DNA of 64,000 bases, taken from the NCBI RefSeq assembly GCF_900019265.1, contig NZ_CYGX02000012.1:124001-188000 (forward strand), read 5' to 3'. Shown one piece after another: positions 9,733 through 23,558 of the stretch; the stretch's first letter is position 1, and each line of letters opens with the position of its first letter. The position numbers and the translations under genes are program-made. The stretch is from Paraburkholderia ribeironis (GTDB lineage: Bacteria > Pseudomonadota > Gammaproteobacteria > Burkholderiales > Burkholderiaceae). The notes under the pieces are model-generated. The model ran no database searches, was not told where the DNA came from, and was given only the letters and a program-made list of their open reading frames with translations.

Positions 9733-12312
9733 ATGAGTAGTGTTCCAGCCGTTGCCCAATCCCATGCCACGTCGCTCAAGGCGGACTACAAAGTGGCCAA
9801 AGCCCAATTGCTGGAACGCTTCAAAACGGCCACCAACGTGGATGGTTTGATGGCCGCCCTCGCGCGCGCCACCGACGACGCGCTGCGCGCCGCCTGGGAC
9901 ACCTGCGAGCTGCCGGACGAACTGGCCTTGCTGGCCGTCGGCGGCTACGGACGGGGCGAGCTGGCGCCCCACTCCGACATCGACATTCTCGTGCTGCTGC
10001 CGGACGCGCCGGCCGCGCATACCGAAGCGCGCATCGAGCGCTTCATCAGCCTCGCGTGGGATCTGGGGCTGGAACTCGGCAGCAGCGTGCGCAGCGTGTC
10101 GCAATGCCTCGAAGAGTCCGCCAACGACGTGACCGTGCGCACCTCGCTGCTCGAGGCGCGGCGCATCACGGGCAGCGCCGCGCTGTTCGACGAATTCGCC
10201 ACGCGCTACCGCGAAGCGCTCGACCCGAAGGCGTTCTTCCAGGCGAAAGTGCTGGAAATGCGTCAGCGGCACGCCAAGTTTCAGGACACGCCGTACGCGC
10301 TCGAACCCAACATCAAGGAAAGCCCGGGCGGCCTGCGCGACCTGCAGCTGATTCTGTGGATCACCCAGGCAGCCGGTTTCGGCAGCAGCTGGCGCGAGCT
10401 CGAAGCACGCGGGCTGATCACCGAGCGTGAAGCGCGCGAACTGCGCCATAACGAGGGCTTCCTGAAAGCGCTGCGTGCGCGCCTGCATGTGATTGCGGGG
10501 CGTCGTCAGGACATCATCGTGTTCGACCTGCAGACGCCCGTGGCCGAGAGTTTCGGCTTCCAGCCGACCGTCACCAAGCGAGCCAGCGAACAGCTGATGC
10601 GCCGCTACTACTGGTCCGCCAAGGCCGTCACCCAACTCGCGACCATCCTGATCCAGAACATCGAGGCGCAACTCTTCCCCAGCACGAGCGGCATTACGCG
10701 CGTGCTGTCGGATCGCTTCGTCGAAAAGCAGGGCATGCTGGAAATCGCCAGCGACGACGTGTTCCAGCGCGAGCCGAACGCGATCCTCGAGGCCTTTCTG
10801 TTGTATGAGCAGACGCCCGGCGTGAAGGGTCTGTCGGCGCGCACGCTGCGCGCGATCTACAACGCCCGCGACATCATGGATCAGCACTGGCGGCGCGATC
10901 CGGAAAACCGGCGTCTTTTCATGAGCATCCTGAAGCAGCCGGCCGGCATCACGCACGCATTGCGGCTGATGAACCAGACCAGCGTGCTCGGGCGCTATCT
11001 GCTGAATTTCCGGCGCATCGTCGGACAGATGCAGCATGACCTGTATCACGTCTACACCGTCGACCAGCACATCCTGATGGTACTGCGCAACCTGCGCCGC
11101 TTCGCGGTGGCCGAGCACGCGCACGAGTACCCGTTCTGCAGCCAGTTGATGGTCAACTTCGACCGGCAATGGGTACTGTACGTGGCGGCGCTGTTCCACG
11201 ATATCGCCAAGGGCCGCGGCGGCGACCATTCCACGCTCGGCATGGTCGACGCGCGGCGCTTCTGCCGCAACCACGGCATCGATGGCGAGGACGGCGAACT
11301 GGTGGTCTGGCTGGTGCAGCAGCACCTGACCATGAGCCAGGTCGCGCAAAAGCAGGACACGAGCGATCCGGAAGTGATCAAGCGGTTTGCCGAACTGGTC
11401 GGTACCGAGCGCCGCCTCACCGCGCTCTATCTGCTGACCGTGGCCGATATTCGCGGCACCAGTCCGAAAGTCTGGAACACGTGGAAGGGCAAGCTGCTCG
11501 AGGACCTGTACCGCACCACGCTGGCCGTGCTCGGTGGCGCACGGCCGGACGCGCATTCGGAACTGAAGTGCCGCCAGGAAGAAGCACTCGCGTTGCTGCG
11601 CCTCGAAACCGTGCCGGAAGGCGCGCAACGGGCGCTGTGGGACCGGCTCGACGTCGGCTATTTCCTGCGCCACGACGCAGCCGATATCGCATGGCAGACA
11701 CGCGTGCTGTTCCGCCATGTCGAAACGCCGACGCCGATCGTCCGTGCCCGCCCGTCGCCGATCGGCGAGGCGCTGCAGGTGCTGGTGTACGTGAAAGATC
11801 AGCCCGATCTGTTCGCGGGCATCTGCGCGTATTTCGACCGTAACAGCCTGTCGGTGCTCGATGCGCGGGTCAGCACGACCCGCCATGGTTATGCGCTCGA
11901 TAATTTCCTCGTCGCGCATACCGAAGAAGACGTGCACTATCGCGACATTGCCAATCTGGTCGAACAGGAACTGACCGCGCGCCTCACCGGACACGGCACC
12001 CTGCTGCCGGGACCGTCGAAAGGCCGTTTGTCACGGCTGTCGCGGACCTTCCCCGTTACGCCGCGCGTCGATCTTCGGGCCGACGAGCGCGGCCAATACT
12101 ACATCCTGTCCGTGTCGGCGAACGACCGGCCAGGCCTTCTTTATTCGATCGCGCGTGTGCTGGCCGAGCATCGGGTCGGCGTCGCTTCGGCGCGGATCAA
12201 TACGCTCGGCGAACGCGTCGAAGACGTGTTCCTGCTGGATGGGCACGGTCTGTCCGACAATCGCCTGCAAATTCAGGTCGAGACCGAACTGCTGCGCGCG
12301 ATTGCAGTGTGA
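9733..12312 (+). CDS. glnD: Bifunctional PII uridylyltransferase/uridylyl-removing enzyme
   Basis: An 859-residue nitrogen sensor that uridylylates PII when glutamine is low and reverses this when it is high. The domains follow the usual order. A nucleotidyltransferase has [16 protein letters not shown] near residues 75-90. An HD phosphohydrolase has [11 protein letters not shown] near 443 and [14 protein letters not shown] near 486. Two C-terminal ACT domains (about 680-750 and 790-859) bind glutamine. The length is typical. The start [10 protein letters not shown] at 9733 lies 30 nt after map, and the stop is 6 nt before the rluB-like gene. Confidence 0.96.
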   Translation: MSSVPAVAQSHATSLKADYKVAKAQLLERFKTATNVDGLMAALARATDDALRAAWDTCELPDELALLAVGGYGRGELAPHSDIDILVLLPDAPAAHTEARIERFISLAWDLGLELGSSVRSVSQCLEESANDVTVRTSLLEARRITGSAALFDEFATRYREALDPKAFFQAKVLEMRQRHAKFQDTPYALEPNIKESPGGLRDLQLILWITQAAGFGSSWRELEARGLITEREARELRHNEGFLKALRARLHVIAGRRQDIIVFDLQTPVAESFGFQPTVTKRASEQLMRRYYWSAKAVTQLATILIQNIEAQLFPSTSGITRVLSDRFVEKQGMLEIASDDVFQREPNAILEAFLLYEQTPGVKGLSARTLRAIYNARDIMDQHWRRDPENRRLFMSILKQPAGITHALRLMNQTSVLGRYLLNFRRIVGQMQHDLYHVYTVDQHILMVLRNLRRFAVAEHAHEYPFCSQLMVNFDRQWVLYVAALFHDIAKGRGGDHSTLGMVDARRFCRNHGIDGEDGELVVWLVQQHLTMSQVAQKQDTSDPEVIKRFAELVGTERRLTALYLLTVADIRGTSPKVWNTWKGKLLEDLYRTTLAVLGGARPDAHSELKCRQEEALALLRLETVPEGAQRALWDRLDVGYFLRHDAADIAWQTRVLFRHVETPTPIVRARPSPIGEALQVLVYVKDQPDLFAGICAYFDRNSLSVLDARVSTTRHGYALDNFLVAHTEEDVHYRDIANLVEQELTARLTGHGTLLPGPSKGRLSRLSRTFPVTPRVDLRADERGQYYILSVSANDRPGLLYSIARVLAEHRVGVASARINTLGERVEDVFLLDGHGLSDNRLQIQVETELLRAIAV

Positions 12313-12318
12313 GATTTC

Positions 12319-14418
12319 ATGCGAGTCAAATTAACAGCCAAGCACCCGCGGCCGGCTTCGTCCGAACGCGCCCCAGTCCGTAGCGGCAGCGCGTCGGCGC
12401 GCAAACCGACGCGCCCGACCCGCCCGGCGGGACCCACACCGTCGACGGCGGGATTCAGCGGGGCGCGGGATGAAGGCGCTCGCGCAGCCGGTGGCGGCGC
12501 GAAGCGGCCGGCGGGTGGTAAGCCGGCGGGCGGCGGTGCGCGTGCACCGCGCGCTGAAGGGTCGTTTTCGCGCGAACGCGGTGCGAGCGGTGCGGGTGCG
12601 ACGCGCCGGTCTGAGGGCGGTGGCGAGCGTAGTGAACGCGCGCCGCGCCGCTTTGAAGGCGCAGGTGGCGAACGTGGTGAACGCGCTCCCCGACGCTTTG
12701 AGGGCGCTGGCGGCGAACGTGGCGAGCGTGCACCCCGACGCTTTGAGGGCGCGGGCGGTGAACGCGGTGAACGCGCTCCCCGACGCTTTGAAGGCGCTGG
12801 CGGCGAACGCGGTGAACGCGCGCCCCGACGCTTTGAGGGCGCGGGCGGCGAACGTGACGAACGCGCGCCCCGACGCTTTGAAGGCGCTGGCGGCGAACGC
12901 GGTGAACGCGCGCCCCGACGCTTTGAGGGCGCTGGCGGCGAACGCGGTGAACGCGCTCCCCGACGCTTTGAAGGCGCTGGCGGCGAACGTGGCGAACGCG
13001 CTCCCCGTCGATTCGAAGGCACGGGCAATCGTGGCGAACGCGCCCCGCGTCGCGACGACGGCGAACGCCGCCCATTCAGCGGCCAGCGCGCGGGCGCGGG
13101 TCGTCCGTCGGAAGGCGGGCCGCGCGGCGAGCGTCCGGTGCGCCGCGAGCGCGATGCAGCCGATCGCCCCCGTTTCGGCAGCGACCGCGATGCGTCGCAG
13201 GAACGCCGTGGCGGCGAACGGGGAGCGCGCGGCGACAGCGCCCCGCGTCGATTCGAAGGCGAGCGCGGTGCGTCCGCGCGTGGCGAACGCAGCTTCGCGA
13301 AACCCGTCAAGAGCGGCTACGGCGACCGTTCCGACCGACCGCCCCGCGCTCCGCGAGACGACCGCGGCAACCGCGACGACCGTGGCGACCGGGTTCCGGC
13401 CAAACGTGAATTCGGCGACCGCCCAACGCGCCACGCTAAGCGCACCGAACGTTCCGAACGCACCGAACGTGCCGAACATGCCGACCGCCCGGCGCGCGGC
13501 TTCGGCAAAACACAGCCGCCCGCCACCCGCCGTTTCGGCGACGACCGCCCGGCCCGCACCGAGCAGTCGCGCGACTCCGCGTCGGCGGCCCGCGCCGAGC
13601 GCCGCGATACCGGCATCGAGGCCGCGCCGCGCACCCCGCGTCGCGATTATGAAGATGCGCCGGGCACCCTGCGCCTGTCGAAACTGATGTCCGAACTCGG
13701 TCTGTGCTCGCGCCGCGAAGCCGATGAGTGGATCGAGAAAGGCTGGGTGCTGGTGGACGGCGAGCGCGTCGACACGCTCGGCACCAAGGTTCGTCCGGAT
13801 CAGCGCATCGAGATCGATCCCGCCGCCGAAGCCGCGCAAGCGAGCCAGGTGACGGTGCTGCTTCACAAGCCCGTTGGTCTGGTCTCGGGCCAGGCGGAAG
13901 ACGGCTATCAGCCGGCTATCACACTGGTCACGCCCGAGAATCGCTGGGAGGGCGACCGCTCGGAGATTCGCTTCTCGGTCGCGCATCTGCGTCAACTCGC
14001 GCCGGCCGGCCGTCTGGACATCGACTCGACGGGCTTGCTGGTGCTGACGCAGGACGGCCGCATCGCCAAGCAGCTGATCGGCGGTCATTCGGAGATCGAC
14101 AAGGAGTACCTGGTGCGGGTGGCCTACGGCGAGCACACGGTCGATGTCGAAAGCCACTTCCCGCCCGAAAGTCTCGCGCTGCTGCGCCACGGCCTGTCGC
14201 TCGAAGGCGTGCCGCTGAAGCCGGCCCAGGTCAGCTGGCAGAACGGCGAGCAATTGCGTTTCGTGCTGCGCGAAGGCAAGAAGCGCCAGATTCGCCGGAT
14301 GTGCGAACTGGTCGGCCTCGAAGTGATTGGCCTCAAGCGGGTGCGAATGGGCCGCGTGATGCTCGGCGCGCTGCCGCCGGGCCAGTGGCGCTATCTGGCG
14401 GCCGACGAGTCGTTCTGA
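12319..14418 (+). CDS. rluB: RluB/RsuA-family pseudouridine synthase with long repetitive N-terminal extension
   Basis: A 699-residue protein. The last 250 or so residues are a complete S4 plus RsuA/RluB-type pseudouridine synthase: [25 protein letters not shown], the catalytic-Asp motif [17 protein letters not shown], and [14 protein letters not shown]. The first 440 residues are disordered, rich in R, G, E and A, and carry tandem 15-residue repeats ([15 protein letters not shown]) encoded by a 45-bp minisatellite. RluB normally modifies 23S rRNA near position 2605. Basic RG-rich extensions on this enzyme are known in beta-proteobacteria, but this one is long. It begins 6 nt after glnD and ends before a bidirectional terminator. 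Confidence 0.88.
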   Translation: MRVKLTAKHPRPASSERAPVRSGSASARKPTRPTRPAGPTPSTAGFSGARDEGARAAGGGAKRPAGGKPAGGGARAPRAEGSFSRERGASGAGATRRSEGGGERSERAPRRFEGAGGERGERAPRRFEGAGGERGERAPRRFEGAGGERGERAPRRFEGAGGERGERAPRRFEGAGGERDERAPRRFEGAGGERGERAPRRFEGAGGERGERAPRRFEGAGGERGERAPRRFEGTGNRGERAPRRDDGERRPFSGQRAGAGRPSEGGPRGERPVRRERDAADRPRFGSDRDASQERRGGERGARGDSAPRRFEGERGASARGERSFAKPVKSGYGDRSDRPPRAPRDDRGNRDDRGDRVPAKREFGDRPTRHAKRTERSERTERAEHADRPARGFGKTQPPATRRFGDDRPARTEQSRDSASAARAERRDTGIEAAPRTPRRDYEDAPGTLRLSKLMSELGLCSRREADEWIEKGWVLVDGERVDTLGTKVRPDQRIEIDPAAEAAQASQVTVLLHKPVGLVSGQAEDGYQPAITLVTPENRWEGDRSEIRFSVAHLRQLAPAGRLDIDSTGLLVLTQDGRIAKQLIGGHSEIDKEYLVRVAYGEHTVDVESHFPPESLALLRHGLSLEGVPLKPAQVSWQNGEQLRFVLREGKKRQIRRMCELVGLEVIGLKRVRMGRVMLGALPPGQWRYLAADESF
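12649..13055 (+). repeat. 45-bp coding minisatellite, nine units
   Basis: The hexamer-like marker CTTTGA(A/G)GGC recurs exactly every 45 bp at 12651, 12696, 12741, 12786, 12831, 12876, 12921 and 12966, with a diverged ninth unit at 13011. Eight units encode RFEGAGGER(G/D)ERAPR. Because 45 is a multiple of 3, unit gain or loss keeps the gene in frame. Synonymous A/G, C/T and T/C changes between units show they are not freshly duplicated. Confidence 0.95.
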
Positions 14419-14488
14419 TGACGCGAACGCCCGCGTGAGGCGAACCGGTTCACGCAAGCCGGCGCCCGAAACACGGCCGCTCACCGAC

Positions 14489-14518
14489 AAAAAACCCACG
14501 TATCGGCGTGGGTTTTTT
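14489..14518. terminator. Bidirectional terminator between rluB and def
   Basis: A perfect 12-bp inverted repeat (14489-14500 with 14507-14518), with a 6-nt loop, A-tract 5' and T-tract 3'. It serves both convergent transcripts. Confidence 0.9.
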
Positions 14519-14573
14519 GTTGCCTGCCCGCGGCTTTGCGCGCTCCAGCCGCGCAGCACACCGCGCGGCGGCG

Positions 14574-17469
<2,896 letters not shown>

Positions 17470-18768
17470 TTACTGACTGAACAGCCGCCGCGTGGCCGGC
17501 GAGCCCGCCGGAATACCCGCCTGTTCAAGTTTCGCGTAGAGCGTCATCAACTGTTTTTCGATCGCGAGCAACGCGGTTTCCGGCAACGGGCGACGACCGT
17601 CGTCGACCACCCGGCCGCCGATGCGCTCGGCCAGCGATTTCGCGTAGTCGCACATCAGCCGGAACGGCAGGATGTCTTCGTCGGCGACCGGCACATCGAG
17701 TACCAGCGTGATCATCTGGCCGCCCTTGTACGTGAGGTCGTCGCGCAGGAAGTTGGTGTCGCCGAATTGCAGCATGAACACCGGGCTCTGGCGCGCGTCG
17801 AGCTTGACGAAGCGCGTGCCGTCGCGCGACAGCAGCAAACCGTCCTGCGATGCCACCGCCTGCACGTAGTTGGCCGACCACGGCGCGCCGTCGGAGAGCA
17901 CGTTGATCGACAACTGCGCGTCGCACTGCGCGGCGAAGCCGTCGAGCTCGCGCGCCATCGCCACCGTTTCCAGCATGTCGGGAAATTCCGGCGACGCGTC
18001 GAGCGCGTCGGCAAACTGCTGCACGCCGGTCACGAACTCCGAGAACTCCAGTTCGTTGAGCGCGCCGCTGCGATTGGCCAGTTGCGCGGCCGCGCGCAGC
18101 TCCTCATAACGCGCACCGTTTTGCAGCAGCTCCCAGGCGCCGCCTTCGAGCTTGCCTTCGATATGCACCGGCTTGCTGCCAGCGCGGCGCAAACGCTGTG
18201 CGAGCGGAATCACCTTGTCGCCTGCGACCGGCCCGTTCAGCCGGATCGGCACGATGCAGTCGATCCGGCGGTCGACGATCGCAGGCGGCGCGGACGAGAT
18301 CGTCGTGGCCGCCGGCAGGATCGGCTCGACCGGCTCGCCGGCCTTACGCGCGGCTGGCGTTGGCTGCGCCGCCTCGCTGGCCGCGACTTGCTCGACGCCC
18401 TCGGCTGCGGCCACGCCCGCGGCTTCCGGATAGCCATTCGGCGTGGTCGTCTCGGCCTGGATATCGGCCGGCGTATCGAGCGGCGCAACGCCCGCGGGCG
18501 CGCCGAAAGTCGGTTCGACGCGCGCCGCCGTGGTGTTGGCCGCAGTGTCGGAACCCACCACCGGTTCGCGGCGCGTGGTCGGCCGGGCCGGTTCGATGAA
18601 CGGGCTCGGCTCCTCGTGATCGTCCCGCGCGAAACTCTCGGCGGTGTCGGTCGGCATGGGCCGCGGCATCTTGCGGCGCACCTTCGCGCCTTGCCACGCG
18701 TTGTACACGACCACGCCCCCGACCACTACGGCGCCCGCGCCGATCAAACCGAGTGTCAACTCGTCCAT
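17470..18768 (-). CDS. zipA: Cell division protein ZipA homologue
   Basis: A 432-residue inner-membrane anchor for FtsZ. One N-terminal membrane helix (residues 4-22, LTLGLIGAGAVVVGGVVVYN) is followed by a basic juxtamembrane stretch, an acidic/Pro-Ala-rich linker to about residue 190, and a C-terminal globular FtsZ-binding domain (about 300-430). The start at ATG 18768 matches MDELTLGLIG; an upstream in-frame start would add an unlikely basic leader. Gene order smc-zipA-ligA is typical of the lineage, and that context supports the call because sequence conservation in this family is low. Confidence 0.88.
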   Translation of the reverse strand: MDELTLGLIGAGAVVVGGVVVYNAWQGAKVRRKMPRPMPTDTAESFARDDHEEPSPFIEPARPTTRREPVVGSDTAANTTAARVEPTFGAPAGVAPLDTPADIQAETTTPNGYPEAAGVAAAEGVEQVAASEAAQPTPAARKAGEPVEPILPAATTISSAPPAIVDRRIDCIVPIRLNGPVAGDKVIPLAQRLRRAGSKPVHIEGKLEGGAWELLQNGARYEELRAAAQLANRSGALNELEFSEFVTGVQQFADALDASPEFPDMLETVAMARELDGFAAQCDAQLSINVLSDGAPWSANYVQAVASQDGLLLSRDGTRFVKLDARQSPVFMLQFGDTNFLRDDLTYKGGQMITLVLDVPVADEDILPFRLMCDYAKSLAERIGGRVVDDGRRPLPETALLAIEKQLMTLYAKLEQAGIPAGSPATRRLFSQ

Positions 18769-18874
18769 GCATGCTCCATCAGCAATTCTTCTATCTGCGC
18801 GGCGCTGCGTGCGCTCCACGTGTCGCGCGGCGTGGGCCGCTGCGCTGAATGCGGGCGCCCGCGCAGGCTTTGAC

Positions 18875-21800
18875 TCAAACGATATTCTGGGCGAAACCGG
18901 CCGCCGTTTCCATGTCGACCGCGACGATCCGCGACACGCCCTGCTCCTGCATGGTCACGCCGATCAGCTGTTGCGCCATTTCCATCGCGATCTTGTTGTG
19001 CGAGATGAACAGGAACTGGGTTTTGTTCGACATCGCTCGCACGAGATTGGCGAACCGCTCGGTGTTGGCGTCGTCGAGCGGCGCGTCCACTTCGTCGAGC
19101 AGACAGAACGGCGCAGGATTCAACTGGAACATCGCGAACACCAGCGCGGTGGCGGTCAGCGCTTTTTCGCCGCCCGACAGCAGGTGGATCGTCGAATTCT
19201 TCTTGCCCGGCGGCTGCGCCATCACCTGCACGCCAGCGTCGAGAATCTCGTCGCCGGTCATGATCAGCCTCGCCTGACCGCCGCCAAAGAGGCGCGGGAA
19301 CAGGTCGCCGAAATGGCGGTTCACTTCGTCGAACGTGCCTTGCAGCAGCGTGCGCGTTTCCGCGTCGATCTTGCGGATCGCGTCTTCGAGCGTTTCGATC
19401 GCGCTGGTCAGGTCGGCCGATTGCGAGTCGAGGAACGTCTTGCGCTCGGTTGCGGCCTTCAGTTCGTCGAGCGCGGCCATGTTGACCGGACCGAGTGCGG
19501 TGATCGCGTTGTTGATGCGCGTGACTTCGCCTTGCAGGTACGACGGCTTCATGTCCGGCGTCAGCTTGGCCTGCAATTCGGCTTCGTCGACACCGGCCGC
19601 CGCGAGTTGCTCGATGAACTGCTCGCCGTTCAGGCGCGCGGCCTGTTCCTTCAACTGCAATTCGCTGATGCGCTCGCGCAGCGGCTGCAGCGCGCGCTCT
19701 GCGGTGAGGCGGCTTTCGTCGGCGGCACGCAGTTTAGCGGTGAGATCGTCCAGTTCGAGGCGCGCCGCATGCAGCGCTTCTTCCTTGACCGAACGGATGT
19801 CGAGCGCGTCCTGCAGGCCGGTGTGCGCGGTCTGCTGGTTGATCGTTTCCAGTTCGGCACGCGCGTCTTCCAGTGAACCTGCGACGCGCTCGCTCTGCTC
19901 GTGCGCGACCTGGATGCTGCGCTTCAATTCGTCGATGCGATTCGCCATGTTGCGCGCGGCAAAGCGCGCGTCGGTGGCGCCGCGGTCGAGATCGCGCGCT
20001 TCGCTGCGCGCAATGGTCAATGCTTCGTCGAGCGCTTCGAAGGCGAGTTGATGATCTTCGAAGCGCGCCTGCAATTCGGCCAGTTCGGCGTCGTGGCGCT
20101 CGAAGTTCGCCTCCGACTCCGCCCGCATCGCGCGCTGTTCTTCGATCTGCGCGCTGATCTCTTCGAGCTCCTCGCGAATCTGCGTGCTGCGCTGCGTATA
20201 GCGCTCGTGGGCCTGCGTGAGCTTGAGCACATCCATCTGCAACGCGTGCACGCGTTGGGTTGCGCGCTCCGCCTGCTGACGCAGCTCGGTCAACCCGTGC
20301 GCGGCTTGCGTGTGCGCGGCCTCGGCGCGGATCGCGGCGGCCTTGGCGTCGTCGGCGAGCAACGCCTGCGCGCGCACCTGACGCGCGAGATTTTCGATTT
20401 CCTGCTGACGCGCCAGCATGCCGGCCTGTTCGGAATCGGCGGCATACAGTTGCACACCGACGCGCGTCACCACGTGACCCGCCTTGACGACGAACGAGCC
20501 GCCTTCCGGCAATTGCGAGCGCATGCTGAGCGCCTGCTGCAGATCGTCGGCGACGAAGGCGAGGCCGAGCCAGTCGTTCAGCACCGCGCGAATGCCCGCG
20601 TCGTCGATCCGCTCGAGCGACAGCAGCGGCCTCAATGCGGCCGGCGCGGCGGCCGGCGCAGTGGCCGGTTGAGCGGCCGCCGGCGGCGCGTAGAACGCGA
20701 GCTTGGCGGGCGGCGCGTCGGTGGCGAACGCCTTGACCCAGTCGAGATTCGACACCTCGAGCGCGGCCAGGCGCTCGCGCAGCACCGCTTCAAGCGCGGT
20801 TTCCCAGCCGGCTTCGACGTGCAGCTTCTTCCACAGACGCGGCAGGCTGTTCAGCTCGTGCTTTTCGAGCCACGGCTGGATCTTGCCTTCGGTCTGGACG
20901 TTTTCCTGCAACTGCTTGAGCGCGGCAAGGCGCGCGTCGAGCTGATGAATCTGCGCGCTTTCGGCCTGCACACGCTCCTGCGCGGCGCGGCGTTCGCCGT
21001 CGAGGCGCGGCAGCGTTTCCTGCGCGTCGGCGAGACGGGCCTGCGCGTCGTGCAGGATCTCTTCGTGCTCGGCGAGCTGCATGCGCAGTTCTTCGAGCTG
21101 CGCTTCGTCGGGTGCGTCGAGCCCGCCCGCTTCCAGCTTCAACCGCTCGTGACGCTGCTGCAATTGCTGCAATTGCTGATCGGCGTTGCGCTGATGCGCG
21201 GCTTCGAGCTTGAGCGCCTGCTCGGTCTGCGCGATCCCGCCGCGCTCGGCGTTCAACTCGGTCTGCGCATCGCGCCAACGCGTTTCGAGCGCGGGCATCG
21301 CGTCATGCTTGGCGGCGGCCTCGTCTTCGGCGAGCGCGGCTTTTTCTTCGGCGACGGCCAACTGCTCTTCGGCGTCTTCGATATCGCCCTGCGCCTTTTC
21401 GGCCTGCGACTGCCACTGCTCGCGCTGCGCGCCCAGCGCGGCGATCTGCGCCTGCACGCGGTTGCGCGATTCGACGATGAATCTGATCTCGGCTTCGAGC
21501 CGGCTGACTTCCGCATTCGCTTCGTACAGCGCGCCCTGTGCGCCCTGCATCGCGTCGCTGGCGGAATAATGTGCGACCCGCAGCGTTTCGAGCTGCGCCT
21601 CGACTTCACGCAGCTTCGCGGTTTGCGCCTCGAGGTCGATCTGCGCCTGTTCGATCGCGCGTTGCTGGCGCTCCTGCTCGCTGCCCGCCTCATTCTTGCG
21701 CAGCAGCCACAAGAGACGCTGCTTCTCTTCACCGTCGGTTTGCAGTTCCTTGTAGCGCGTGGCGACGACCGCCTGCCCTTCGAGCTTCTCGAGGTTCGTG

Positions 21801-22405
21801 CCGAGTTCGCGGATGATGTCCTCGACCCGGGTCAGGTTCTCGCGGGTGTCGTGCAGACGGTTCTCGGTTTCGCGGCGGCGTTCCTTGTACTTCGACACGC
21901 CGGCGGCTTCCTCGAGGAACACGCGCAGCTCTTCCGGCTTCGCCTCGATCAGTCGCGCGATCATGCCCTGCCCGATGATCGCGTAGGCGCGCGGCCCGAG
22001 ACCGGTGCCGAGGAAGATGTCCTGGATGTCGCGGCGACGCGCCGGCAGATTGTTGATGTAGTAGCTCGAGGTGCCGTCGCGCGTAAGTACGCGCTTGACG
22101 GCGATTTCGGCATACTGGCCCCACTGGCCGGCGGCGCGGCCGTCGGCGTTGTCGAACACGAGTTCGACGCTGGCGCGGCTACCCGGCTTGCGCGCGGTCG
22201 AGCCGTTGAAGATCACGTCCTGCATCGACTCGCCGCGCAACTCGGAGGCGCGCGATTCGCCGAGCACCCAACGCACGGCATCGATGATGTTGGACTTGCC
22301 GCACCCGTTCGGTCCCACCACGCCGACTAGCTGGCCCGGAACCTGGAAATGCGTGGGATCGACGAATGACTTGAAGCCAGCGAGTTTGATCGAGGTCAGA
22401 CGCAC
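18875..22405 (-). CDS. smc: Chromosome segregation ATPase SMC
   Basis: A 1176-residue condensin ATPase. Walker A is GPNGCGKSNIIDAVRWVLGE near residue 30. Long heptad coiled coils flank a hinge near 520-640 that carries an Ala/Pro-rich insert (PPAAAQPATAPAAAPAA). The C-terminal signature LSGGEKALTATALVFAM and Walker B FCLLDEVDAPLDDAN complete the head. The start is GTG at 22405, giving MRLTSIKLAGFKSF, the family N-terminus. The alternative frames across it are antisense shadows. It lies 106 nt upstream of zipA. Confidence 0.96.
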   Translation of the reverse strand: MRLTSIKLAGFKSFVDPTHFQVPGQLVGVVGPNGCGKSNIIDAVRWVLGESRASELRGESMQDVIFNGSTARKPGSRASVELVFDNADGRAAGQWGQYAEIAVKRVLTRDGTSSYYINNLPARRRDIQDIFLGTGLGPRAYAIIGQGMIARLIEAKPEELRVFLEEAAGVSKYKERRRETENRLHDTRENLTRVEDIIRELGTNLEKLEGQAVVATRYKELQTDGEEKQRLLWLLRKNEAGSEQERQQRAIEQAQIDLEAQTAKLREVEAQLETLRVAHYSASDAMQGAQGALYEANAEVSRLEAEIRFIVESRNRVQAQIAALGAQREQWQSQAEKAQGDIEDAEEQLAVAEEKAALAEDEAAAKHDAMPALETRWRDAQTELNAERGGIAQTEQALKLEAAHQRNADQQLQQLQQRHERLKLEAGGLDAPDEAQLEELRMQLAEHEEILHDAQARLADAQETLPRLDGERRAAQERVQAESAQIHQLDARLAALKQLQENVQTEGKIQPWLEKHELNSLPRLWKKLHVEAGWETALEAVLRERLAALEVSNLDWVKAFATDAPPAKLAFYAPPAAAQPATAPAAAPAALRPLLSLERIDDAGIRAVLNDWLGLAFVADDLQQALSMRSQLPEGGSFVVKAGHVVTRVGVQLYAADSEQAGMLARQQEIENLARQVRAQALLADDAKAAAIRAEAAHTQAAHGLTELRQQAERATQRVHALQMDVLKLTQAHERYTQRSTQIREELEEISAQIEEQRAMRAESEANFERHDAELAELQARFEDHQLAFEALDEALTIARSEARDLDRGATDARFAARNMANRIDELKRSIQVAHEQSERVAGSLEDARAELETINQQTAHTGLQDALDIRSVKEEALHAARLELDDLTAKLRAADESRLTAERALQPLRERISELQLKEQAARLNGEQFIEQLAAAGVDEAELQAKLTPDMKPSYLQGEVTRINNAITALGPVNMAALDELKAATERKTFLDSQSADLTSAIETLEDAIRKIDAETRTLLQGTFDEVNRHFGDLFPRLFGGGQARLIMTGDEILDAGVQVMAQPPGKKNSTIHLLSGGEKALTATALVFAMFQLNPAPFCLLDEVDAPLDDANTERFANLVRAMSNKTQFLFISHNKIAMEMAQQLIGVTMQEQGVSRIVAVDMETAAGFAQNIV

Positions 22406-22553
22406 GGCGATTTCGCTGTTTGAAAAGGGATGTAATAGGTGACTCGTGAAGGCCGCGCCAACCGTTCGCCGCTACGGCGAAACGGCCCGCCAATCTTCGC
22501 GATACGGGCGCTGGCTACACGCGCTCAGGCATGCGCCGGCTAATGAGGGGCAA

Positions 22554-23558
22554 TCATACCATCGCCTGTGGGCGATTCTTACCGCCCTTATGGTCGTTGC
22601 GCCCGCTGTTGTGCGCGCCGCACTCGGCCGCGACGCCTACGTCCTCGGTAGATGGATCGGGCGGCAACACCTTGGTCCGATGCGCCCAGCTGGACAACGC
22701 CGAGGCCAGTACGATGCACACGCCGCCGGCCCATTCGCGCGGTCCCGGTATCTCGCCGGCGAACAGCCACGCGGACAACGCGGTGACCACCAGCTCGAAC
22801 AGCATGATGATCGACGCCCGGTTGGCCGGCACGCGGGCGAGCCCGTACTGCACCAGCATGTTGTTCGACGCCAGCAGCAGACCCAGGCCCACGACCAGCA
22901 ACGCCGCCGTGCCGAGATGCGCGCCGGTGGGCGGCGTGGGCATCGCCTCGAACAGCGAGGCGCACGCGCTGAAGATCGCCGCGCCGCCGAAGATCGTCGC
23001 GGTGCGCATTTCCGGCTTCATGTCCGGCAGCACGCGGCTGGTCTTGAGGATCAGCACGTTGCTCATCGCAAAGCCCATGCCGCCGGCAAGGCCCGCCCAT
23101 TCGGCGAGATTGCCGGGCACGGGGAGCCCCAGTTGCGGCGACCACAGCATGGTCATCGCGCCGGCCAGCGACAGCGCGGCCAGACCCGCGCCCGCCCAGC
23201 TCAGCCGTTCGTGCAGGATGAAGTGTGCAAAGAGCGCAGTCCACGCGGGGGTGAGATAGAACAGCAGCAGCACTCGCATCACCTGGCCGTGAATCGAGCC
23301 CCACACGAAGCCGAGGTTGGTGATGCCCGCGGCCAGCGCGAGCGCCGGGAGCAGCCAGTGCCAGCGCACGGTTTTGAGCGCGCGATGGCGCACCAGCAGC
23401 ACGAACAGGCAGCCGGCGCCGCTCGTCAGCGCACTGGCCGCGGTGCCGGTGACCCCGAGCGCCGCCAGCATGCGCAGCGGATACCAGATCATTCCCCACA
23501 CCGAAGCGCCGAGCATGATCGCGAGCGTCGGCCAGCCGTTGCGAAGCCAGTTGGTCAT
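22554..23558 (-). CDS. EamA/DMT-family transporter
   Basis: A 334-residue membrane protein with about ten predicted helices in two EamA-like halves, e.g. LAIMLGASVWGMIWYPLRML at the start and ELVVTALSAWLFAGEIPG in the second half. Members export amino acids, nucleobases or drugs; the substrate here cannot be told. The last 35 or so residues form a hydrophilic tail after helix ten. ATG 23558 is the clear start. It is upstream of smc in the same direction but separated by 148 nt. Confidence 0.85.
   Translation of the reverse strand: MTNWLRNGWPTLAIMLGASVWGMIWYPLRMLAALGVTGTAASALTSGAGCLFVLLVRHRALKTVRWHWLLPALALAAGITNLGFVWGSIHGQVMRVLLLFYLTPAWTALFAHFILHERLSWAGAGLAALSLAGAMTMLWSPQLGLPVPGNLAEWAGLAGGMGFAMSNVLILKTSRVLPDMKPEMRTATIFGGAAIFSACASLFEAMPTPPTGAHLGTAALLVVGLGLLLASNNMLVQYGLARVPANRASIIMLFELVVTALSAWLFAGEIPGPREWAGGVCIVLASALSSWAHRTKVLPPDPSTEDVGVAAECGAHNSGRNDHKGGKNRPQAMV

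Noticed and set aside
8527-11994. A very long minus-strand open frame (over 1100 codons) opposite map and glnD
   Set aside because: It is the antisense of two well-supported genes, has no recognisable domain, and its openness follows from GC-rich third-position bias on the coding strand.
12649-13055. 45-bp repeats considered as CRISPR
   Set aside because: No unique spacers; it is an in-frame coding repeat.
19901-22330. An 800-codon plus-strand open frame opposite smc
   Set aside because: Antisense shadow of a coiled-coil gene with strong codon bias; composition is Arg/Leu/His-rich and domainless.
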